From assembly GCF_002846205.1 (NCBI RefSeq), contig NZ_PHKV01000011.1:5798-69797 (forward strand): DNA of 64,000 nucleotides, in the 5' to 3' direction. The translations under genes were made by a program, and so were the position numbers. The notes under the pieces were generated by a model that was given only the letters and a program-made list of their open reading frames with translations, made no database searches and was not told the DNA's origin. Each line of letters begins with the position of its first letter. Positions within the stretch are counted from its first letter, which is position 1. Of the stretch, positions 40,061-48,157 are shown piece after piece. Source of the DNA: Xanthomonas prunicola (GTDB lineage: Bacteria; Pseudomonadota; Gammaproteobacteria; Xanthomonadales; Xanthomonadaceae).

Positions 40061-40116
40061 TTTCTAAAAATTCATTCAAGCCGACGCCGCTTCGCGGCGC
40101 AGCTTAAATTAGATGC
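40061..40116 (+). other. attC-like integron recombination site
   Basis: The central part, ATTCATTCAAGCCGACG then CCGCTTCGCGGCGC and GCTTAA, nearly matches the attC of aadA-type antibiotic cassettes as I remember it (about two differences over 39 nt). CGCCGC and GCGGCG pair around TTC. The outer R sites are degraded: CTAAAAA where CTAACAA is expected, and TTAGATGC in place of GTTAGATGC, with a short deletion before it. Probably a fossil site. Confidence 0.7.
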
Positions 40117-40643
40117 TAGGGTCTGCATTAGTGTGTTACATCGAAATAACACCCACTGGCCCGCTGCCCAGGCGAATGGACCCAACTGGGGATACGTCAA
40201 CCTTGGATATGTGCAAGGTCAGGCCAGTGTGCACATAGCCATCGCGAAACTAAAAGCACTAGAGGTTTCCATCAAGGCCTCCGGCATCGAAACCGACAAT
40301 GGAGTCGCCAAACGCCTCAAGGCCATCACTGGCTCCGGGCGATTACCTTGGAACAGGGCAAAGTGATTCCCAGGACGTGATTCAAGCCGCGTCAGCAGTG
40401 GTGCACCTCGATTGGGATAATCGGATCTTAGGTCGCGCGCACCGCAACATCTGGCAAGAGGGGTATGCACTGATCCCAAGGGTACACTCGTATATCTGGG
40501 CGAACTTAGCGGGGGATAGGCAAAATCTCCCCCGCGGGCTGCCAACAGTATAGTTGTCACTAGAATTCGTTGTGCCGCACCGTCGGACACGCAGGCCCCG
40601 ATGCCGACCACCTTAGTGAAGTTAACATCCGGAATTGAAGTCG
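40117..40643. other. Gene-less stretch upstream of the large STAND gene
   Basis: 527 bp. A 77-codon frame with a GTG start (40133-40366) contains IAKLKALEVSIKASGIETD and could be a small or remnant gene, but nothing else supports it. No recognised promoter or repeat apart from the adjoining attC-like site. Confidence 0.4.
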
Positions 40644-43600
40644 ATGGCGCAGCAAATTGATACTTTTGATGTAGGCCCAAGCAGAGACGGCGACCAGTTT
40701 CATTACTCGCGCGCGTCGCGCCTTTGCTTAGAACTCCTTCAGTCATCCTCCGACCTACAGGTAGTATCCGTCGAAGGAATCTCAAAGCAGGACTCTGTCA
40801 ACGCGGGCATCGAATCCATCGACCTCGCCCTCTATTACGGCAGCACCAGTTTGTCGACGGCGCGGCTCGTGCGCTATCGCCAGCTCAAGCACTCGACGCT
40901 TCATGCCGACAAGGAATGGACCGCAAGCGGCTTGCGAAAGACGCTCAAAGACTTCTCGGATCGCTTCACCGCATTGGCCGGCCAATTCGGGATCGAGGAC
41001 GTCCGCACCCGTTTTGCATTTGAGTTCGAAACCAATCGGCCAATCTCATCTAAGGTTGAACAGGCGCTAGCGGAGCTGACGAGGGGTACGACAGGGCGCT
41101 ACGCGAGCTACATCAGTCGTGTAACTGGGCTAGCGCCCGCTGACCTCCAGGTATTTGCCTCCCTATTCCGGCCGATCACGCGCGTCGAAGGATTTCTTGA
41201 ACAGCGCTCACTACTCAATCGAGACCTGAGAGCTTACCTTCCAGATAACGACAAAGACGCGGCAATTGCTCTGCGCGAGCTCGTCGCACGCAAGGCCACA
41301 TCAGAATTCAGATCCAACCACGAGATCCGACGCGAAGATGTCCTGGACACGATCGGCACCAGGCTAGACGAGCTCTTCCCGGCACCGAATGTCATCGATT
41401 CGCCTGCCGTTGTCGTGCCCCGCGCCCAGATGCCAGACTTGCTCAAGGTCATCATCGATTCGCAGTTGCCAGTCATTGTCTCCGCCGATGGCGGTTGCGG
41501 CAAATCCGTCGTCGCCACCCAGATCGGTGCCGCCTTTTCGGACACGGCTTTCGTCTACGACTGCTTCGGTAACGGTGGATATAGAAGCGCGACCGGACTG
41601 AGACATCGCGCGAAAGACGGATTGGTCCAACTGGCAAATGAAATGGCCTCCCATGGCCTGTGTCACCCCCTGATCCCTACGCCAAAGGCGGATGACTCTG
41701 GTTATGTGCGCGCGTTTCTGGCACGGGTGGAGCAAGCCAGCATAGTTGTGCGGAGCAGGTCCGCCGATGCGCACCTCATTCTGATCTTGGACGCGGCAGA
41801 CAACGCCGAGATGGCGGCCGAAGAGTTCCACCATCCCCCTAGCTTCCCTCGCTTACTGCTCACCGAGGCCCTTCCCGATAACGTTCGGCTGGTACTCACT
41901 TCGCGCCCTCATAGGATCGACAAGCTCCATCCGCCGCCGGGCGTAACCCGGTTTGACCTTGATGGTTTCACTCAGCAGGAGACTGAACATCTTCTCAGGA
42001 CCCGTTTTACCGAGATTGTCGAGGCTGATGTTCTGGAGTTTCATCGCCTGACGTCCCGCAATCCGCGGGTTCAGCGTACAGCACTCGATCTAGACCCGGC
42101 CGCGCCCCTGGCCACGGTCCTGCGCAGCCTAGGCCCATCGCCCCGGACTGTCGACGACACCATTGCGGACCTGTTGGAGCGGGCTGTCAGCCAGACCCGC
42201 CATGCCGCGTCAGCGATAGAGCGAACTCAAATTGACCGCATCTGCGCGGCTCTCGCTACACTGCGCCCATTCGTGCCGATCAGAGTCATTGCTTTGACAG
42301 CGGGCGTTGACGAAGGCTTGGTTAGAAGCTTCGTCCATGACCTCGGCAAACCGCTGCTGATTCGCGAAGATTCCGTACAGTTCAGGGACGAGCCGACGGA
42401 GACGTGGTTCCAAGAGCATTTCAGGCCCGGCCACGAGGAGCTCGATGCGTTCGTACGTCGCCTGAGACCACTGGCGCGGGAGAGTCGCTATGCCGCCTCT
42501 GCGCTCCCGGCGCTGATGTTGAGCACTGATCGCTTTGATGAGCTAGTTCATCTCGCCCTAGATGATGACGCACTTCCTGAGAATGACGAGATCGCGCGGC
42601 GTGATGTCGAGTTGCAGCGACTGGAGTTCGCGACCCTGGCGGCACTTCGAGCACGTCGATATGCCGATGCCGCCAAGCTCGCATTGAAGGCCGGCGGACG
42701 TGTAGCGGCCGACGGTCGTCAGCAAACGCTCTTGAGCGGAAATGTGGATCTGGCATCACAGTTCCTCGATGGGGATCAGCTCGTGGAGCAGGTCTCAAGA
42801 CGTCAGATCATCGGTGGAAACTGGACGGGGTCCGAGCACGCCTATGAAGCAGCGCTTCTCTCAGGACGAGAAGGTCTTAAGGGCGAAGCACGCGCTCAAC
42901 TGCGGATTGCCTATGACTGGCTCAACCATTGGCTGAGGAACCGACGAAGGGATGATTACTCAACCTCGCTTGAGGACGGTGACATCCTTGAACTGCAGTG
43001 GGCGGAGCTAAATATCCATGGACCTGCACGCTGCGCTGATCAGTTGCGCCGATGGCGACCGCGCGAGATTTCCTATCGCGTGGGGCGCTTGCTTGGAAAG
43101 CGCCTGGTCGACGGGGCGCGGTGGGAGGATGCAGAGGCCTTAGCTATTTCAGCCGGCAACGATATCGGCCTAGTTCTGGCGGTCGCCGAGGAGCTCAGGA
43201 AAGTCGAGCGACAAGTGCCGAAGCACGCCGCCAAGCGAATCATGCGCCTGCTCTTTCATCCTCGAGTTAGAATCGAGTCGCCTGGCGACTGGCGAGGTGA
43301 CGCCACGCGAGTTGGAGCAATTTCGTCGATTATTGAGACTGCGCAGCGCTACCGGCTGGCGCCAAAACGTAAGCTCGCGAGCTTGTTGCGCCGCTACCTA
43401 CCCAAAAGCGTGCCTGGGGCGCTCGAATCAGAGCATCTGAACGACGATAGAATTGTATTCTTACGCGCATATGCTTTGCTTGCCGGACTTTCGGGCAAGT
43501 CTTTGACGCTTGAGGTCATTTATGGCTCGAAGCGCAACTCCAGAAAAACTGCGAAGAGTGACTTTAGTGGTCGAGGCTTTGAGAACCTCAAGGCTCTGAT

Positions 43601-46600
43601 TCCTTGGCACGAACTTAGCGTTAAGGTCCGTACTGGCGCATTGTCGCAAGGGCAATTTGCCACGTCTTTATCCGAAGCCTTGGAGAGTTGGACCCGCCAC
43701 AGGCGTGACGTTTATCAGGACTGGTCTGCAACGGCAGACGAGGTCGCGCGGCTGTGGTCTGAGTGCATTGTCCTGCTAGACGGAGACGAAACTCTCTGGA
43801 GTGGTCTAGTGCAATGGCAGGAAGGATTGCGGATCCCTCTGTTCATCCCAACCTTGGCAGACCTCGCGCGTCGCGCGGCATTGACTAAAGGACCTCCACA
43901 CGTCGTCCTTTCCTTTGCAAAAAAGGCCCGGAGTCGAATCGGAGAGGACACCGAGCTGGCTGAATCAATGGCCGACAGCTTCGTTCTACTCTCTCGAGCT
44001 GTGCTTGGGGCCAGCAAGCATGAAGCCTTGCAATACTTCAGTGAGGCGGTCCGTGTCGCCAGCAACATAGGGCAGGAGAACCTCGAGCGATGGCATGCCC
44101 TACTGAACTTGAGCGACGCTTGTACCGAAGATAAAGCCGACGATCCGCGCCTAGCCCATCGATTCGCCCGTGCCGCCGAGCTAACGCGATCATACGTTGA
44201 TCGAGACAAACACTTCGATTGGGAGCACACAGTCGAGGCAATCGCCACGCTGTCACCGCGGACTGCGCCAGCCATCATGAGTCGTTGGCGCGATCGTCGG
44301 TTTGGTGAGCCCGAGCGATTCTTGCCCCAGCTTGTCGAATTCTTGTGCAAGCGGGGCAATCTGGATGGTCGCGATGGCGCCGCACTCATCTGCTTTGAGG
44401 GCCATTGGGACTGGTCGTCCATGATCTCGATGGCGCTAGACGCGGCCGGCAGCCGTGCTGAGAAAGACAAGCTACTGACTCAGTTCTACCGATACTTACG
44501 CTTTTCCGCGAGTTCCAAGCAGCACTTGAAAATGGTTGCAAATGCTGTTCAGCAACGGGGCTTGGAAGCTCGGCCATTCCGCGAGCTGGAGCAGCGTGCG
44601 AGACGTTTTGAGTCAGGCGATGTGTCACACGAGGATTCAACATCTAGCGCGCGCCAGCCCAGTCCAGACTGGGAAGCGGTGTTTGAAGGCATCGATCTCG
44701 CCACCACCCTGGGCCTCCTAGAGAGTCAATCGCGAATGCCCGATGAGCGACTCGGGCGTTGGCGAGAGAGATGGATTGAAGAAGCTGTAGGCCGCGTGCA
44801 TCACGGCATGGAAGGCGAGTTCCTCAAGAGTCTTGAGTCGATTGATGAATGGAATCTCTATGCGGTTCATGAGCTTCTCGAGAGGATTCCCTCGATCTGG
44901 GTGGACGGACTCGCGTTGCGAAAGACGTTAGCGTCGTTCGTTGACCGCACTGTGCGTGAGCATGCGACGTCGCTCGACATCAACCGCTATCACCAACCGC
45001 TACCCTTCGACCTTGTTTACGAGAAGACCGGGCTCTCGCGGCAGGACCTGCTTCGGTCCGCACTTGACGCAATTGCAGAGACTAGCCTGCCAACTTCGTC
45101 CCGACGCCTCTTTCAACTCGTCGGCATCACCGCACAGTTCCTGAACCCGGCGGAAGCACGTTCTGTCCTAGGCTATGGCCTAGAGCATCTAGAGGACAGC
45201 CTCGGTTACGAACAGGGGGATGGGCCGTGGAGTCCGCACCTAGAACCCGCAGGAGGTTGTCGCGAGAGTGTCGCAGGCTATATCTGGGCTGCCTTGGGGG
45301 CTGTTGAGTCGGGCCGCCGGTGGCAGGCAGCCCATGCCGTCCGCGCATTGTGCTTCTTGGGGCGCGATTCACTTTTTGCGGATCTTGTTGCGCTCGCAAC
45401 TGGAGGAAGTGCGGTCGCCTTTACAGACGCGAGCCTCCACTTTTACAGAATGCACGCGCTCCAATGGCTATTGACCGCCGTCGACCGTGCATCTCGTGAG
45501 AGTGCGCAGGCTGTCGCGCGTCATGCCCAGTGGCTGGAGTCATTGGCATCCCGAAAAAATCGACACGTGATCTCCAGAGGCATGGCGGCTAGGACCCTGC
45601 TGAACTTAGCCGATCAGGCCCACCTTGAGATGGATTCGGATACCCGCAATACGCTTATAGCGATAAATTCATCCCACCTGCCAACCCAATTCTCCGCCAC
45701 CCACACAAGACTGCACCGCAATCAAGCCCGACCGAACGTCGATTGTGAGTTCACCTTCGGCTACGACTTCTCGCGAAGCTGGATCGAGCCGCTAGCGCGA
45801 GCCTTTGCCATATATCCAAGAGAGATCGAAGAAATCGCATGCCGAGTTATCCGAGAGCAGTGGGGGCTGCATGAAAGCGGCGATTACAACAGCGATGTGC
45901 GTGCTCAGCGCGGCCAATTCAAGGAAGACCTGAGGCACCGAGGCAACGAGTTGGGAGGAAAGGATAACCTGTCGTTCTATCTCTCTTATCACGCGCTGAT
46001 GGAGGCCGCAGGACAGCTACTGGAGACACATCCGCTTCATGAAGACCTTGAGAGCTCTTGGGGCTCATTCTCTTACTGGCTTCTGGAGAATGCCTCGTTC
46101 GATCCCAAGGGCGACTGGCTGGCGGACAGCAGGCAGTTGCCTCCGACAGATGTCATAGAATTCCCGGCACACGAGAAGGGCACTTGGCCCGTACCTGCCG
46201 CAAAGAGTTACGCGCTATCGCGCATCATGGCTCATGGCGAGGCGGTCGTGGCTGCAGGCAGATGGACACAGTATGCCGGGCGCAACAGCGAATCACTTCG
46301 CGTGGTCAGTGCATTGGCATCGCGCACGCGCGCCGGGGCGCTGGCTCGAGCATTGGCGACGACCCGAAACCCTTATGACTACGCACTTCCCGATTTCCAG
46401 GATACTCACGAGATCCACCACGGGGACTATGTATTGGAGGGCTGGGTAACCGAGGCGGGCAAGGAGACGGGAGCTGATTCTGATGATCCGTGGGCCGGAG
46501 AATTGTCCCGACGATTTCCGGACATCGCCGGCGCGGTGGCTGATGAGCTTGGAATCACCCTGGATGAAGCCTCAGGTGAGTGGCACCAGAATGACGGAAC

Positions 46601-46901
46601 TTGCGTGGCGTGGGTGGAGCGGTGGGGCGAACGAACCTACGATGAGGATGGGCGCAGCCCAAGTGGAGAACGCCTCTTGGTAGACATGAAGTTCCTGAAA
46701 GAGATGCTGGATCGACAGGGGCGAACGCTGATCATTGAAGTCACCTGCGATCGCCGAGTTGTACCTTTCAACTACCAAAGCAGGGCTGAAGATGTCCAAG
46801 AAGAGCGAGCAACTAGTATCATCAGGATCGAAGCGGCGGGCTCCCCGTGCATCGTCGGCTTCAGTGCTCGCCCTAGGCGAAAGGCTCATCGCCGAGCTTA
46901 A
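40644..46901 (+). CDS. Giant STAND-type ATPase with N-terminal Cap4-like nuclease domain (Avs-like)
   Basis: 2,085 aa from the ATG at 40644 (MAQQIDTFDVG); a TTG at 40635 would add three residues. The N-terminus matches the Cap4/DUF4297 dsDNA nuclease style: GDQFHYSRASRLCLELL, a PD-(D/E)XK-type Asp in ESIDLALYYG (about 57), and the QxK in VRYRQLKHST (about 77). A P-loop ATPase follows: Walker A SADGGCGKSVVATQ at about 283, Walker B ADAHLILILDAADNAE near 380, and LVLTSRPHRID as sensor. The remaining 1,500 residues are helical repeat-like. Avs-type antiphage proteins share this effector-ATPase-sensor order; function here is inferred. It overlaps the next gene by 110 bp. Confidence 0.85.
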   Translation: MAQQIDTFDVGPSRDGDQFHYSRASRLCLELLQSSSDLQVVSVEGISKQDSVNAGIESIDLALYYGSTSLSTARLVRYRQLKHSTLHADKEWTASGLRKTLKDFSDRFTALAGQFGIEDVRTRFAFEFETNRPISSKVEQALAELTRGTTGRYASYISRVTGLAPADLQVFASLFRPITRVEGFLEQRSLLNRDLRAYLPDNDKDAAIALRELVARKATSEFRSNHEIRREDVLDTIGTRLDELFPAPNVIDSPAVVVPRAQMPDLLKVIIDSQLPVIVSADGGCGKSVVATQIGAAFSDTAFVYDCFGNGGYRSATGLRHRAKDGLVQLANEMASHGLCHPLIPTPKADDSGYVRAFLARVEQASIVVRSRSADAHLILILDAADNAEMAAEEFHHPPSFPRLLLTEALPDNVRLVLTSRPHRIDKLHPPPGVTRFDLDGFTQQETEHLLRTRFTEIVEADVLEFHRLTSRNPRVQRTALDLDPAAPLATVLRSLGPSPRTVDDTIADLLERAVSQTRHAASAIERTQIDRICAALATLRPFVPIRVIALTAGVDEGLVRSFVHDLGKPLLIREDSVQFRDEPTETWFQEHFRPGHEELDAFVRRLRPLARESRYAASALPALMLSTDRFDELVHLALDDDALPENDEIARRDVELQRLEFATLAALRARRYADAAKLALKAGGRVAADGRQQTLLSGNVDLASQFLDGDQLVEQVSRRQIIGGNWTGSEHAYEAALLSGREGLKGEARAQLRIAYDWLNHWLRNRRRDDYSTSLEDGDILELQWAELNIHGPARCADQLRRWRPREISYRVGRLLGKRLVDGARWEDAEALAISAGNDIGLVLAVAEELRKVERQVPKHAAKRIMRLLFHPRVRIESPGDWRGDATRVGAISSIIETAQRYRLAPKRKLASLLRRYLPKSVPGALESEHLNDDRIVFLRAYALLAGLSGKSLTLEVIYGSKRNSRKTAKSDFSGRGFENLKALIPWHELSVKVRTGALSQGQFATSLSEALESWTRHRRDVYQDWSATADEVARLWSECIVLLDGDETLWSGLVQWQEGLRIPLFIPTLADLARRAALTKGPPHVVLSFAKKARSRIGEDTELAESMADSFVLLSRAVLGASKHEALQYFSEAVRVASNIGQENLERWHALLNLSDACTEDKADDPRLAHRFARAAELTRSYVDRDKHFDWEHTVEAIATLSPRTAPAIMSRWRDRRFGEPERFLPQLVEFLCKRGNLDGRDGAALICFEGHWDWSSMISMALDAAGSRAEKDKLLTQFYRYLRFSASSKQHLKMVANAVQQRGLEARPFRELEQRARRFESGDVSHEDSTSSARQPSPDWEAVFEGIDLATTLGLLESQSRMPDERLGRWRERWIEEAVGRVHHGMEGEFLKSLESIDEWNLYAVHELLERIPSIWVDGLALRKTLASFVDRTVREHATSLDINRYHQPLPFDLVYEKTGLSRQDLLRSALDAIAETSLPTSSRRLFQLVGITAQFLNPAEARSVLGYGLEHLEDSLGYEQGDGPWSPHLEPAGGCRESVAGYIWAALGAVESGRRWQAAHAVRALCFLGRDSLFADLVALATGGSAVAFTDASLHFYRMHALQWLLTAVDRASRESAQAVARHAQWLESLASRKNRHVISRGMAARTLLNLADQAHLEMDSDTRNTLIAINSSHLPTQFSATHTRLHRNQARPNVDCEFTFGYDFSRSWIEPLARAFAIYPREIEEIACRVIREQWGLHESGDYNSDVRAQRGQFKEDLRHRGNELGGKDNLSFYLSYHALMEAAGQLLETHPLHEDLESSWGSFSYWLLENASFDPKGDWLADSRQLPPTDVIEFPAHEKGTWPVPAAKSYALSRIMAHGEAVVAAGRWTQYAGRNSESLRVVSALASRTRAGALARALATTRNPYDYALPDFQDTHEIHHGDYVLEGWVTEAGKETGADSDDPWAGELSRRFPDIAGAVADELGITLDEASGEWHQNDGTCVAWVERWGERTYDEDGRSPSGERLLVDMKFLKEMLDRQGRTLIIEVTCDRRVVPFNYQSRAEDVQEERATSIIRIEAAGSPCIVGFSARPRRKAHRRA

Positions 46902-47553
46902 ACTGGTTGATTCAACAAACACGCTTGCGCGATGGATGGCGCATTACATCGCCGAATTGATCGTGCGCGCTGAGCAGGCTGCTCCGGCTCAGCACAGAGA
47001 GGCGCTGGAAGAGTGTGCGCGCGCCATTATGGATCTGTGGGCGCTGGCGCGGACCTTTCCTACCGAGAGAGGAATCTTCGAATCCGTTGACCGGATAATC
47101 GAAGTTATCGACTCTCTGCATCCTGATGCTGGGTCGTATTATCGCAACGATCGCTGGCGGGCCCTTGAGGCGCTCGCTATTGGCGCAGGCAATGAAATAG
47201 ATGAGCTACTGACGACTGCGTTAGAAATTGATGGCATCGCTCGCAGCCTCATTCACCACGTTCTTACGCTTGCAGCGCAGGTGGCTGGGCGAGAGAGCGC
47301 TGAATGGTTGGAGTTTGCTCAGGACCTCGAAGATGAAGACCCTTACACTGAACTCCGAATTAGGATCGTGGCGATGGGGCGGGAGCAGGAATCACTCGAG
47401 AGGTATCGCATTGAGCAGCTGGAGAAACGAATCGCTCAACTTGATCAGTTCTCTGCTGCCGCTCAGTCGCTGCGCACGAGCCTCATGGAATCTCTAGCTG
47501 AAGCTAAGGATAGTAGCGCCCGGCGGGTGCGCATGGGCGGGGCAGCGGATTAG
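46792..47553 (+). CDS. Small helical protein overlapping and following the STAND ATPase
   Basis: 253 aa from the ATG at 46792 (MSKKSEQLVSSGSKRRAPRA), in a different frame from the ATPase gene, which it overlaps by 110 bp; an ATG at 46735 is also possible. A basic, probably disordered N-terminus precedes an all-helical body (ALEECARAIMDLWALARTF) and a C-terminal coiled coil (QLEKRIAQLDQFSAAAQSL). No family recognised. The long overlap argues that the two are co-translated partners, with this one as regulator or accessory subunit. Followed by about 500 bp without genes. Confidence 0.7.
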   Translation: MSKKSEQLVSSGSKRRAPRASSASVLALGERLIAELKLVDSTNTLARWMAHYIAELIVRAEQAAPAQHREALEECARAIMDLWALARTFPTERGIFESVDRIIEVIDSLHPDAGSYYRNDRWRALEALAIGAGNEIDELLTTALEIDGIARSLIHHVLTLAAQVAGRESAEWLEFAQDLEDEDPYTELRIRIVAMGREQESLERYRIEQLEKRIAQLDQFSAAAQSLRTSLMESLAEAKDSSARRVRMGGAAD

Positions 47554-48059
47554 GATGATTTATCGGGGGTAGGGCGGGCCCGCTTCGTCCGAGCGGACTC
47601 CGTACGCTACGGGTGCTGCTAAGGCTGCCTACTGAGTATCCGGACTCATAAGGCTACGAGGAATTTACGCTCCGGCTGCTGTTCCGATGGAGCCTTTACG
47701 GCGGCCGCTCCCAGACTTTCGTGAGCAGCGGAATGGTTCCGTCCAGATCACGCACATGGTCACCACCCACTTCTAGTCGGGGATCCGCGTCGCCGAGTAC
47801 CTAATGACCCTGCCGCCGCGATCTGTGCTTATGGAGCGTTTGCAGCAGGCGACCCAACTGGCTCAGTCACAGGCCGAGCGGCGAAAAGCGTAGCCTCGCA
47901 GAGCGGGGCCGGGTGCACATGTGGACGGTAGCCGGTGGCTGACGCGGCTGCCTGAAGAGCTTTGTCCGTCTCATCATTCATTGGGATTGGGGCGCCTGGC
48001 GGTGCGATAGGAGCAGAGTCTGGAAGGAGTATTGATGCGTTCTCTTTTATGGAGTACAT
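47554..48059. other. Gene-less stretch with possible remnant
   Basis: 506 bp. A short frame at 47803-47892 (LMTLPPRSVLMERLQQATQ) preceded by an in-frame TAG may be the tail of a decayed gene. TTATCGGGGG near 47562 resembles the string before the 39418 hairpin. The promoter of the next gene must be near its right edge. Confidence 0.4.
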
Positions 48060-48157
48060 ATGTTCTCCATGAAGAAGCTCAGCGATCGTCGGCTCGCCGT
48101 GCTGGCCTTTATCCAGGAACGCGTGGCCCGACAGGGGCAGCCGCCGACCCTCGCTGA
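48035..48157 (+). CDS. 40-aa overlapping leader frame with an ideal Shine-Dalgarno
   Basis: ATG at 48035 follows AAGGAG (48024-48029) by five bases. The frame reads MRSLLWSTYVLHEEAQRSSA and stops at 48157 inside the LexA-STAND gene, in another frame. It has no recognised domain. The best ribosome-binding site in the region belongs to this frame, not to the large gene, so it may be a translational leader; it may equally be chance. Confidence 0.25.
   Translation: MRSLLWSTYVLHEEAQRSSARRAGLYPGTRGPTGAAADPR
48049..48070. promoter_or_regulatory. 22-bp near-perfect palindrome over the start codon, candidate operator
   Basis: The halves ATGGAGTACAT and ATGTTCTCCAT are inverted copies except for one T-T position, giving 20 of 22 symmetric bases. 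The centre reads GTACATATGTTC, one change from the GAAC-N4-GTTC core known for Bacillus-type LexA operators. It spans the GGAG and both possible ATG codons (48060, 48069) of a gene whose product starts with a LexA-type DNA-binding domain. In RNA it could also fold and hide the start. Confidence 0.6.

Noticed and set aside
40133-40366. 77-codon GTG-start frame after the attC-like site as a second cassette gene
   Set aside because: No Shine-Dalgarno and no following attC. Not enough to call a gene.
47803-47892. Short frame resembling the tail of a transposase
   Set aside because: Only about 30 codons with an upstream in-frame stop and no identifiable family. Mentioned only as a possible remnant.
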